DNA from: Nocardiopsis alborubida
GTDB taxonomy: Bacteria > Actinomycetota > Actinomycetes > Streptosporangiales > Streptosporangiaceae
Assembly (NCBI RefSeq): GCF_012396365.1
Contig: NZ_JAAXPG010000006.1
Location: forward strand, 186,001 to 250,000
Length of the DNA: 64,000 bases
Direction: 5' to 3'
Position numbers and translations under genes: made by a program. The notes under the pieces were generated by a model, which did no database searches, was not told where the DNA came from, and worked only from the letters and a program-made list of their open reading frames with translations. Shown in pieces: positions 57,127-64,000 of this stretch (position 1 is the stretch's first letter; the number at the start of each line of letters is the position of its first letter).

Positions 57127-57651
57127 ATGCTGATACGCGGAGCAGTGCCCGAGGACGGTCCGGCCGTCGCCGACGTGGAGGTCTGCTCCTGGCGGGCCGC
57201 CTACCCGGGAATCGTCCCGCAGGACTACCTGGACGCCATGGACGTCGGACAGCGGGGTGACCAGTGGTCGGACTGGATCGCTGGGGCCGTCCGGCCGGAG
57301 GCGGAGCTGCTGCTCGCCGAGGACGACGGCGGGGCGGTGGCCTTCGCCTGCTTCGCCCCCGTCGAGGGGGACGGGCAGACGGGCGGCACCGCCGGACCGT
57401 GCGAGCTGGAGGCCTTCTTCTCCGTCCCCGAGGTGTGGGGGAGCGGGATCAACCGGCGGCTGATTGCCGACGTGCACCGGGCCGTCGCCGAGGCGGGGTA
57501 CACCGAGGCCGTCCTGTGGGCGCTCCGGGACAACCCGCGCGCCCGGCGCTTCTACGCCGCGCACGGCTGGGAGGCCGACGGGACGGTCACCGAGGAGGGT
57601 CCCCTCAACGGTGCGGTCCTGCCCCGTCTGCGCTACCGGCGGGGGTTCTGA
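57127..57651 (+). CDS. GNAT-family N-acetyltransferase
   Basis: A 174-residue acetyl-CoA-dependent transferase. The GNAT pattern is clear: LIRGAVPEDGPAVADVEVCSWRAAYPGIVPQDYLD in the N-terminal strand-helix, ELEAFFSVPEVWGSGINRRLI as the acetyl-CoA pyrophosphate loop (V-W-G-S-G-I), and LWALRDNPRARRFYAAHGWEADG in the C-terminal arm. The substrate is unknown. ATG 57127 has GAGG nine bases upstream; the in-frame ATG at 57118 sits too close to it. It is a single gene upstream of the dksA-lspA operon. Confidence 0.9.
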   Translation: MLIRGAVPEDGPAVADVEVCSWRAAYPGIVPQDYLDAMDVGQRGDQWSDWIAGAVRPEAELLLAEDDGGAVAFACFAPVEGDGQTGGTAGPCELEAFFSVPEVWGSGINRRLIADVHRAVAEAGYTEAVLWALRDNPRARRFYAAHGWEADGTVTEEGPLNGAVLPRLRYRRGF

Positions 57652-57700
57652 CCAGGGCTGTTCGGGGCATGGGCGCGCGGGCCGCACGGCGCCGCGATCG

Positions 57701-57729
57701 TTGCCTTGTCCGGGCCGATTGCCTAGGCT
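57701..57729 (+). promoter_or_regulatory. Promoter of the dksA/traR-lspA-rluD operon
   Basis: TTGCCT (57701-57706) and TAGGCT (57724-57729) are separated by 17 bases, a good housekeeping-type match. The leader would be about 85 bases. Confidence 0.6.
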
Positions 57730-57820
57730 TCCGGGCACCACTCGCGGTACCGCCCGGAGGGGAGAGTCCGCGCTCCGGCGGACTCCGGGACGGGTGCCGA
57801 GCCGTCTGGAGGGGATTGCG

Positions 57821-58231
57821 ATGAAGGCCACCGACGCCGCCCGACTGCCGGTTCTGCCGGGGGAGGACCCCTGGACGGCGGAGGAGGCCGCCGTGGTCCG
57901 CAGGCGGCTGGTGGAGGAGGTCGCCGCGGCGAAGCGGGAGCTCGGAGAGGTCGAGGCCGAGTTCGCCGAGCTGCTGGAGGACCCCGTGGAGGGGGCCGGG
58001 GACGACAGCGCGGACGCCGGGGCCAGGGCCTTCCAGCGCGAACAGGATCTGGCGTTGGCCTACAATACTCGTGACCTGCTCGCCGAGGGCGAGCGGGCGA
58101 TCGAACGGATGGACGCGGGAACCTACGGGGTCTGCGGCTCGTGCGGGCAGGCCATAGGGAAGGCGCGCCTTCAGGCCTTCGCGCGTGCGACCCTGTGCGT
58201 CACCTGCAAACAGCGCGAGGAGCGTCGCTGA
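57821..58231 (+). CDS. TraR/DksA-family zinc-finger protein
   Basis: A 136-residue DksA-like protein. A long N-terminal coiled-coil region (EAAVVRRRLVEEVAAAKRELGEVEAEFAELL) is followed by the C4 zinc finger: GVCGSCGQAIGKARLQAFARATLCVTC, with the pairs CxxC and CxxC. DksA relatives bind the RNA polymerase secondary channel; whether this short form does is unproved. ATG 57821 has GGAGGGG upstream. It precedes lspA by 29 bases in a conserved actinobacterial arrangement near ileS. Confidence 0.9.
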   Translation: MKATDAARLPVLPGEDPWTAEEAAVVRRRLVEEVAAAKRELGEVEAEFAELLEDPVEGAGDDSADAGARAFQREQDLALAYNTRDLLAEGERAIERMDAGTYGVCGSCGQAIGKARLQAFARATLCVTCKQREERR

Positions 58232-58260
58232 CTGAGGTAGAGCCCTCCGGGGACAGGAAC

Positions 58261-58881
58261 ATGACCACGACCGACAAGACGGGCGTCCGTCCGCGCAGGT
58301 ACCTTCTCCTGCTGCTGGTCGCGCTCGCCGCGATCGGCGTCGACCTCCTCACCAAGGAGTGGGTCCTGGCGACCTTCGCCGAGGGCGAGTACCTCGACGT
58401 CATCGGCGACTTCGTCCAGTTCACCCTGGTGTTCAACACGGGCGCCGCCTTCTCCATGGGCACCGACTTCACGTGGGTGTTCACCTGCATCGCCAGCCTC
58501 GTGGTCATCGCCATCGGCTACATGGGTCTGCGGGTGCGCAGCGTGTGGTGGGGCGTGACGCTCGGCCTGATGATGGGCGGCGCCGCCGGAAACCTGGTGG
58601 ACCGCTTCTTCCGCGACCCGGCCCCCTTCCACGGCGCGGTCGTCGACTTCATCAGCGTGGGGACCTTCCCGGTCTTCAACATCGCCGACTCCTGCGTGGT
58701 GGTGGGCGCCTGCCTGGTGGTGGCGCTGACCTTCAAGGGGCTCAACCTGGACGGGACCTTCATCGAGGACGACCGCGAGACCAAGAAGGGCTCGGCCGAG
58801 GCCGGGAACGGGGAGAACGCCGAAGGTGCCGGGGAGACCGGTTCCGCCGGAGACGAGACGACCGGAGGGAGGGACCAGTGA
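58261..58881 (+). CDS. lspA: Lipoprotein signal peptidase
   Basis: Membrane aspartyl protease that cuts the signal peptide of diacylglyceryl-modified lipoproteins. The 206-residue protein has four membrane segments; catalytic residues lie in GNLVDRFF and [16 protein letters not shown], with [11 protein letters not shown] as the other conserved stretch. The cytoplasmic C-terminal tail of about 35 residues is rich in Glu/Gly, longer than usual. ATG 58261 is preceded by GGGGACAGGAAC. Its stop overlaps the rluD GTG. Confidence 0.95.
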   Translation: MTTTDKTGVRPRRYLLLLLVALAAIGVDLLTKEWVLATFAEGEYLDVIGDFVQFTLVFNTGAAFSMGTDFTWVFTCIASLVVIAIGYMGLRVRSVWWGVTLGLMMGGAAGNLVDRFFRDPAPFHGAVVDFISVGTFPVFNIADSCVVVGACLVVALTFKGLNLDGTFIEDDRETKKGSAEAGNGENAEGAGETGSAGDETTGGRDQ

Positions 58882-59804
58882 GCGACACCCGAAGCCTGCC
58901 CGTGCCCGACGGGCTGGAGGGCGACCGGCTCGACTCGGCCATCGCCCGGATGTTCGGCCTGTCCCGCACCCGCGCCGCCGAGATCATCGGTGAGGGCGGT
59001 GTCCTGGTCGACGGCTCCGAGGCGGGCAAGTCCGACCGCGTGAGCGCGGGGGCCTGGCTCGAGATCGCCCTGCCGCCGCCGCCCACCGCCCCCGTCCCGC
59101 GTCCCGAGCCCGTGCCGGGCATGCGGATCGTGCACGAGGACACCGACATCATCGTGGTGGACAAACCGGTCGGCGTGGTCGCCCACCCGACCGTGGGCTG
59201 GACCGGACCCAGCGTCCTGGAGGGCCTGCTGGCCTCCGGGGTGCAGGTGGCCACCAGCGGCGCCGCCGAACGCCAGGGCATCGTGCACCGGCTGGACGCC
59301 AACACCACAGGCCTGATGGTGGTCGCCAAGAGCGAGACCGCCTACAGCGTGCTCAAACGGGCGTTCAAGGAGCGCACCGTGGACAAGCACTACCACACGC
59401 TGGTCCAGGGGCACCCGGACCCGCTGCGGGGCACCGTGGACGCGCCGATCGACCGCCACCCGGCGGGCGACGGCCGCTGGGCCGTGGTCGCGGGCGGACG
59501 CCCGTCGGTGACGCACTACGACACGCAGGAGGCCTTCCGGGCCGCGAGCCTGCTGGAGATCAAGCTGGAGACGGGCCGCACCCACCAGATCCGGGTGCAC
59601 ATGTCGGCCCTGCGCCACCCGTGCGTGGGCGACATGCTCTACGGCGCCGACCCGACCCTGGCCGAGCGGCTGGGCGTGCGCCGCCAGTGGCTGCACGCCG
59701 TGCGCCTGGGCTTCGACCACCCCACCGAGCACCGCCCGGTGGAGTTCTCCAGCCCCTACCCGGACGACCTCGCCGCCGCCGTCGACGCGCTGCGCGAGGA
59801 CTGA
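58878..59804 (+). CDS. rluD: RluA-family pseudouridine synthase
   Basis: A 308-residue enzyme that isomerises uridines in 23S rRNA. An N-terminal S4 domain ([30 protein letters not shown]) precedes the catalytic domain with [31 protein letters not shown] (catalytic Asp in HRLD) and [11 protein letters not shown]. Position next to lspA is typical of the RluD group, though the exact target uridines cannot be told. GTG 58878 overlaps the lspA stop (GTGA). Confidence 0.9.
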   Translation: MSDTRSLPVPDGLEGDRLDSAIARMFGLSRTRAAEIIGEGGVLVDGSEAGKSDRVSAGAWLEIALPPPPTAPVPRPEPVPGMRIVHEDTDIIVVDKPVGVVAHPTVGWTGPSVLEGLLASGVQVATSGAAERQGIVHRLDANTTGLMVVAKSETAYSVLKRAFKERTVDKHYHTLVQGHPDPLRGTVDAPIDRHPAGDGRWAVVAGGRPSVTHYDTQEAFRAASLLEIKLETGRTHQIRVHMSALRHPCVGDMLYGADPTLAERLGVRRQWLHAVRLGFDHPTEHRPVEFSSPYPDDLAAAVDALRED

Positions 59805-60650
59805 CGACCGGCTCCCGGACCGGGTCGCCGCGGCCTGGCGCCCCGCGGCCCGGTCCGTCCACAGGCGCGGACCGGGACTTGCCGGACGTGCGCGCGGCGG
59901 ACGACACTGGAATCGGGGGGAACCCCGCCCCCAGGGGGGTGCGCGGCGCCCCCGGTTCCAGTCTGGCACGGGGCGGCGGCCCCGGCCAGGGACTCCTCGG
60001 CCCTGTGGACGGTCCCGCTACCCTCTCCGCGCGGACGGGGCCACGTACCGGGTGCGGACCACGCCCTGGCACAGGGCGGCGCCCAGGATGATGACCACCG
60101 CGCCCAGCGGCTGGTTCCAGCTCAGGCTCTCGCCCAGCAGCACGACCCCGGCGGTGATCGCCACCACCGGTGCCACGCAGGTGACCGTGGTCGCCACCGT
60201 CGCCCCGGCCTCGCGCACCACCGCGTACTGGAGGATGTAGGCCACGCCGGTGCCGAAGACGCCCAGGGCGCTCACCGCCGCCACCACCTGCCACGTCACG
60301 CCCGTGGGCATCTGGGTGAACAGCGGAACCAGGACCACCAGCGGTGCCGAGCCCAGCAGCAGTTGCAGGGTGCTCAGCTCCAGGGCGCCGTGGGAGCTGC
60401 CCGCCACGAACCGGCGCAGGTAGGGCGTGCCGATCCCGTAGCAGGCGGTGGCGCCCACGACGAAGAGCATGCCCAGCACGGCGTCGCGGTCGCCGACGGC
60501 CACCTCGCCCAGCGAGTTCCACACGCCGAACACGGTGAGCACGCCCAGGAAGCCGATGCCCAGGCCCAGGACCCGGTCGGGCCGCTCGTCGGAGAGCAGC
60601 AGCATCGAGAACACCACGCCGAACAGGGGCGTCGAGGCGTTCACCTGACT

Positions 60651-60694
60651 TCCCGGATTCCTCCCCGGCCTTCAGACCGGGGAGGAATCCGGGA
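60651..60694 (+). repeat. Left-end hairpin of the IS element
   Basis: TCCCGGATTCCTCCCCGG and CCGGGGAGGAATCCGGGA form a perfect 18-bp stem with the loop CCTTCAGA. It starts six bases inside the left boundary and is the kind of structure recognised by a Y1 transposase. Confidence 0.85.
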
Positions 60695-60735
60695 TATGGC
60701 TTACCCATACAGTCAACGCCTGTAACTCTGGGTGC

Positions 60736-61946
60736 ATGCGGACGGCGTACAAGTGCCGGGCCTACCCGGACCCCGAACAGCAGGCCCAGCTGGGCCGCAC
60801 GTTCGGGTGCGTGCGCCTGGTCTGGAACAAGACCCTCGCCGATCGCCACACCGCCTACCACCAACGGGGCGAGAAAACCTCGTACCAGCAGACCGACGCG
60901 GCGCTGACCGCGTGGAAGAAGACCGAAGACCTGGCGTTTTTGTCCGAGGTGTCCTCGGTCCCCCTGCAGCAGACCCTGCGCCACCAACACAGCGCGTTCG
61001 CGAACTTCTTCGCCCAACGCGCCAAGTACCCCGGTTCAAGAACCGCACCGGGCGCCAGTCGGCGCATTACACCCGCAGCGCGTTCCGTATCCGCGACGGT
61101 CGCCTGTGGCTGGCCAAACAGCAGGCGCCGCTTGAGGTGGCCTGGTCCTTCGACGACGTCGACCTCGCTTCGTTGAAGCCGACCACGGTGATCGTCTCCC
61201 GTGAGGCGGACGGGCGCTGGTACGCCACCTTCGCGGTGGAGACCACCGACCCTGAACCCGCCCCGCGTACCGGGCGCGAGATCGGCGTCGACCTGGGGGT
61301 GAAGGACTTCGCGGTCACCTCCGATGGGGACAAGATCGCCAACCCCCGCCATCTGGAACGCAAAGCCCGCAACCTGGCCCGTTACCAGCGGCGGATGGCC
61401 CGCAAGCAGCGCGGGTCGGCCAACCGGCGCAAGGCCAAGGCCAAGGTCGCCGCCGCGCACCGCAAGGTCCGCCACGCGAGGCAGGATTTCCCGCACAAGA
61501 CCACCACACGGTTGGTCCGTACAGCGGACCTGATCGCGATCGAGGACCTCAACGTCGCGGGCACGGTCAAGAACCGGCGTCTCGCACGCGCCATCTCCGA
61601 CTGCGGGTGGGGCGAGTTCCGCCGACAGTTGGAGTACAAGTGCGCGCGGGCCGGTCGCACCCTGGTGGTGGTCGACCGGTGGTTTCCCTCCTCCAAGACC
61701 TGTTCGGCGTGCGGGTACCTGCTGGCCGAGCTTTCCCCGGGCACCCGACAGTGGACGTGTCCTGCCTGTCGCACCCGACACGATCGGGATGTCAATGCGG
61801 CCAAGAACACTCTTGCGGCTGGTCGAGTCGCAGCCCGGGACTCGGTCTCGGGTGATGCCTGCGGAGCTGATGTCAGACGGCAAGGGTCCTCCCTTCCGCG
61901 GTCGGCGACGAAACAGGAAACCGCTGTTGCGAGACAGCCCGCGTGA
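60736..61946 (+). pseudogene. tnpB: TnpB, RNA-guided nuclease of the IS element, with a frameshift
   Basis: The N-terminal part from ATG 60736 (RTAYKCRAYPDPEQQAQL, VRLVWNKTLADR) runs to FFAQRAKYP, then the frame changes. The rest (RFKNRTGRQSAHYTRSAFR and onward) is in the +2 frame to 61946. The expected KYPRFK needs one more C in the CCCC run at 61029-61032, so a single-base deletion is the simplest cause. All catalytic residues lie after it and are intact: GVDLGVKD (RuvC Asp), IAIEDLNV (Glu), HDRDVNAAKN (Asp) and the zinc pairs CSACG and CPAC. Confidence 0.88.
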
Positions 61947-61950
61947 GCGG

Positions 61951-61996
61951 GACCGTCCCGTCAGGGACGGTCGGAATTCCCCTCCTTCAGGAGGGG
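61951..61996 (+). repeat. Right-end hairpins of the IS element (probable omega-RNA 3' region)
   Basis: GACCGTCCC/GGGACGGTC (61951-61972, loop GTCA) and CCCCTCC/GGAGGGG (61979-61996, loop TTCA) are adjacent hairpins just inside the right end. In TnpB systems the omega-RNA scaffold ends at this boundary and the guide is the flanking DNA, here beginning GATGCCCATGAGCGCG. Confidence 0.7.
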
Positions 61997-62202
61997 GAGG
62001 AAGTCAAGATGCCCATGAGCGCGGACGGGATGAGCTGGGCGGCGTACCCGAACAGGGTGAAGGGGACGGTGTTGAGCAGTACCGCCGCCACGAACATGTG
62101 CCCCCACAGGCGGGGCGAGCGCGGCAGGCGTCCGCCACGAAGCACCAGGACGGCCAGCAGGGGCAGCGCCCCGGTGCCCCTCATCTAGTCAGCGGGACCG
62201 GC

Positions 62203-63885
62203 TCAACCGTTCAGCAGGCCCGACAGGGTGGCGGCCGGGCTGATCACCTCCGGGTCCGTCCGCACGTCGACCAGGGTGGGCAGGTCCGCCCCCACCGCCT
62301 CCGTCAGCGCCTTCTCCAGCTCCTCACGCGTGTGCACGGTCGCGCCCCTGGCCCCCAGAGCCCGGGCGTACCCGGCCAGGTCCAGCGGCCCGCTGATCCG
62401 GGTTCCGGCGATCCGCCCCAGCTCACGGGCCTGGTGCATGGCGATCGTGCCGTACAGCCCGTTCTGGAAGACCACCACGGTGACCGGCGCGTCCATCCGC
62501 ACCGCGGTCTCCAGTTCCTGCCCGGTCATCAGGGCGCCGCCGTCACCGGCCACCGCCACCACCGTCCGGTCCGGGGCGGCGATCTTGGCCGCCACCGCGG
62601 CGGGCACGGCGTAGCCCATGGCCCCGCTGGTCGGCGCCAGCTGGGTGCGCGGATGCCGGAACCACCAGCCCCGGTGCAGGAAGGAGGCGAAGTTGCCCGC
62701 GTCGTTGGTGATCAGCGCGTCCTCGGGCAGCGCCGCGCGCATCCCCGCGACCACCGCCCACGGATGCAGCCGTGCACCGGTGTGCCCGGCGGCCTCGGGC
62801 GGCACGGTCGCGGTGTCCACCCACACCCGGCGGGCCGAACTCCAGTCGCGGTAGGGCGCCTGGACCGGTGCCCCGGCGAGTTCGCGCAGCGCCTCCCCGG
62901 CGTCGGCGACCGCGCCGAACCACAGGTCGGTGCTGGCGCCCAGCTGGCCCGGATCGACGTCGATCTGGGCGACCCGGACGTGCCCGCCGCGCTCGGGCAG
63001 CCGGTACCCCTGGGTGGTGGTCTCGCTCATCCGGCAGCCGACCACCAGGACCGCGTCGGACTCCGCCAGGGCGTTGAGCACCGGCGGAGAACACCCCAGC
63101 CCCAGGTGGCCCAGGTAGAGCGGGTGGTCGTTGGGGAACACGTCCTGACGCCGCCAGGCGGCGTACACGCCCGTGTTGAAGCGTTCGGCGACCCGGACCA
63201 GGTCCTCCCTGGCCGCGCGGGCGCCGCCGCCCGCGATGATCACCGGGCGCACCGCCCTGGCCAGCCAGGTCGCCAGCCGGTCCCTGGCCTCCGTGCCCAG
63301 GACGGGGCGCGGGACCACGGGCGGACCGGGCAGGTCCTGGGGGCCGATACGCTGGCCGAACAGGTCGCCGGGCACCGCGATGGCCACCGGTCCGGGTCTG
63401 CCGGTGGTGGCGACGCGCACTGCCTTCGCGGTGACCTCCGCGAGCCGGTCGGCCCGGTGCACGGTGGTGGACCACTTGGTGATGGGCGCGTAGAACGCGG
63501 TGAGGTCCACCTCCTGGAAGGCCTCCCGGCCCAGGTGCCCGGTCTCGGCCTGCCCGAGGAACACGATCATCGGGGTCGAGTCCTGCATGGCGGTGTGTAC
63601 GCCCACCGCCAGGTTGGACGCTCCCGGCCCCCGGGTGGCCGCGGCCACGGCGGGGACGCCGGTGAGCTTGGCCTCGGCCTCGGCCATGAACCCGGCGCCG
63701 TTCTCGTGCCGGGTGGAGACCAGCTGCATGCGCGGGTGCTGGTCGATCGCGTCGGCGAGTTCCAGGAAGCTCTCACCGGGGACGGTGTAGCACCGTCTGA
63801 TCCCGGCCGCGGCCAGCACCCCCACCACCGCGTGCGCGGCGGTGTCGGTGGGCGGGCGGGGGCGTTCTACTGCGCCTGTGGCCAT
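62203..63885 (-). CDS. Thiamine-diphosphate-dependent enzyme (acetolactate synthase-like)
   Basis: A 560-residue three-domain ThDP enzyme. The N-terminal domain has VPGESFLELADAI with the catalytic Glu38 and HENGAGFMAEA; the central domain has RPVIIAGGGARAAREDL; the C-terminal domain has the cofactor motif VAVAGDGGALMTGQELETAVRMDAPVTV ending at FQNGLYG. It resembles the acetolactate synthase/glyoxylate carboligase/benzoylformate decarboxylase group, but no partner gene (for example ilvN) is present, so the reaction is open. ATG 63885 has GGAAGGA ten bases upstream. The 115 bases to the window end show nothing clear. Confidence 0.88.
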   Translation of the reverse strand: MATGAVERPRPPTDTAAHAVVGVLAAAGIRRCYTVPGESFLELADAIDQHPRMQLVSTRHENGAGFMAEAEAKLTGVPAVAAATRGPGASNLAVGVHTAMQDSTPMIVFLGQAETGHLGREAFQEVDLTAFYAPITKWSTTVHRADRLAEVTAKAVRVATTGRPGPVAIAVPGDLFGQRIGPQDLPGPPVVPRPVLGTEARDRLATWLARAVRPVIIAGGGARAAREDLVRVAERFNTGVYAAWRRQDVFPNDHPLYLGHLGLGCSPPVLNALAESDAVLVVGCRMSETTTQGYRLPERGGHVRVAQIDVDPGQLGASTDLWFGAVADAGEALRELAGAPVQAPYRDWSSARRVWVDTATVPPEAAGHTGARLHPWAVVAGMRAALPEDALITNDAGNFASFLHRGWWFRHPRTQLAPTSGAMGYAVPAAVAAKIAAPDRTVVAVAGDGGALMTGQELETAVRMDAPVTVVVFQNGLYGTIAMHQARELGRIAGTRISGPLDLAGYARALGARGATVHTREELEKALTEAVGADLPTLVDVRTDPEVISPAATLSGLLNG

Positions 63886-64000
63886 GGGGGCGGGGTCCTT
63901 CCATCGTCGCAAGGTCCACTCGGCGCGTCCGGACGGCCCGGACCGGGCCCGGCACATCCGGGCGCATGCGGTCGGGGGTGACCGGCCGCTGCCGCTTCGA

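Larger units (their letters stand above)
60645..62007 (+). mobile_element. IS200/IS605-type element carrying only tnpB (IS1341 group)
   Basis: A 1363-base element without terminal inverted repeats or target duplication. The left end starts CTGACTTCCCGG after a TTCAC flank and carries an 18-bp hairpin. The right end finishes GGAGGAAGTCAA after two hairpins. The boundaries are fixed by the host gene: joining TTCAC (60640-60644) to GATGCCC (62008) restores the EamA frame exactly. No tnpA transposase is present, so movement would need one in trans. The TTCAC flank would be the target/TAM sequence. Confidence 0.88.
60018..62184 (-). pseudogene. EamA-family transporter, truncated at the 5' end and split by an insertion element
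   Basis: Two minus-strand pieces belong to one DMT/EamA permease: 62184-62008 encodes RLPRSPRLWGHMFVAAVLLN...IPSALMGI, and 60644-60018 continues NASTPLFGVVFSMLLLSDERP through the second EamA repeat to the end. Removing bases 60645-62007 rejoins them in frame as MGI-V-NASTP. The N-terminal first two membrane helices are absent: a TAG sits directly before ATG 62184, and the thiamine-diphosphate enzyme gene ends 19 bases further on. The gene therefore has two independent lesions and is very likely dead. Confidence 0.88.

Noticed and set aside
57464..57820. N-terminal extension of the dksA/traR gene into the GNAT gene
   Set aside because: The frame is open, but ATG 57821 has a strong ribosome site and a promoter lies at 57701-57729. 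The extension is only the GNAT gene in another frame.
59805..60017. Terminator or small gene after rluD
   Set aside because: GC-rich inverted fragments are short and imperfect, and no start with a ribosome site and coding-like composition was found.
61020..61040. Programmed frameshifting in tnpB
   Set aside because: tnpB genes are not known to need a frameshift, and the site is a simple short C-run best explained by a one-base deletion or a read error.

Overview
The window is about 73% G+C by eye, uses GTG starts heavily, and carries an actinobacterial division/cell-wall (dcw) cluster: MraZ, a meso-DAP-type MurE, FtsW, SepF, YggT and Wag31/DivIVA, then ileS under a T-box. Gene order and protein style fit a filamentous actinomycete. 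A Nocardiopsis-like member of the Streptosporangiales is my best guess, but this is inference from synteny and not a database match. No rRNA, tRNA or CRISPR array was seen.

Layout. 1-7.4 kb: the 3' part of rpe, a PAP2 phosphatase, an FMN riboswitch driving ribE-ribBA-ribH, a PH-domain membrane protein, and an XdhC/MobA-like pair for molybdenum-cofactor enzymes. 7.4-13.5 kb: mainly minus-strand accessory genes (aldose epimerase, a large membrane-anchored protein kinase, DUF2470, YceI) and a MarR regulator divergent from yceI. 13.6-22.7 kb: SseB-like protein, prepilin peptidase, aroC-aroK-aroB, efp-nusB, a methyltransferase, DNA polymerase IV and a DUF3040 membrane protein. 23-28 kb: a minus-strand moxR-DUF58-transglutaminase operon.

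28.4-51 kb is the dcw cluster: mraZ-rsmH-ftsL-ftsI, a reversed homocysteine S-methyltransferase, then murE-murF-mraY-murD-ftsW-murG-murC-ftsQ-ftsZ-pgeF-yggS-sepF-yggT-wag31. These genes make lipid II, build the divisome and direct polar growth. Four TGGRGW boxes at exact 10-bp phase cover the mraZ promoter. Hairpins between murE/murF, ftsQ/ftsZ and after ftsZ suggest several transcription units inside the cluster. Directly after wag31 lies a membrane-anchored, very acidic protein with six spaced Y-x-[IV]-P motifs.

51-64 kb: ileS (a type-2 enzyme with a swapped GxHH signature) behind an isoleucine T-box, a GNAT protein, a dksA/traR-lspA-rluD operon, an EamA transporter pseudogene split by a tnpB-only IS200/IS605-type element whose own tnpB is frameshifted, and a thiamine-diphosphate enzyme.

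Non-coding structure stands out. A hairpin family occurs three times at 3' gene ends. A 166-bp concentric palindrome with DnaA-box-like ends sits between aroC and aroK. Several genes have a -10 hexamer 6-8 nt before the start codon, implying leaderless mRNAs.
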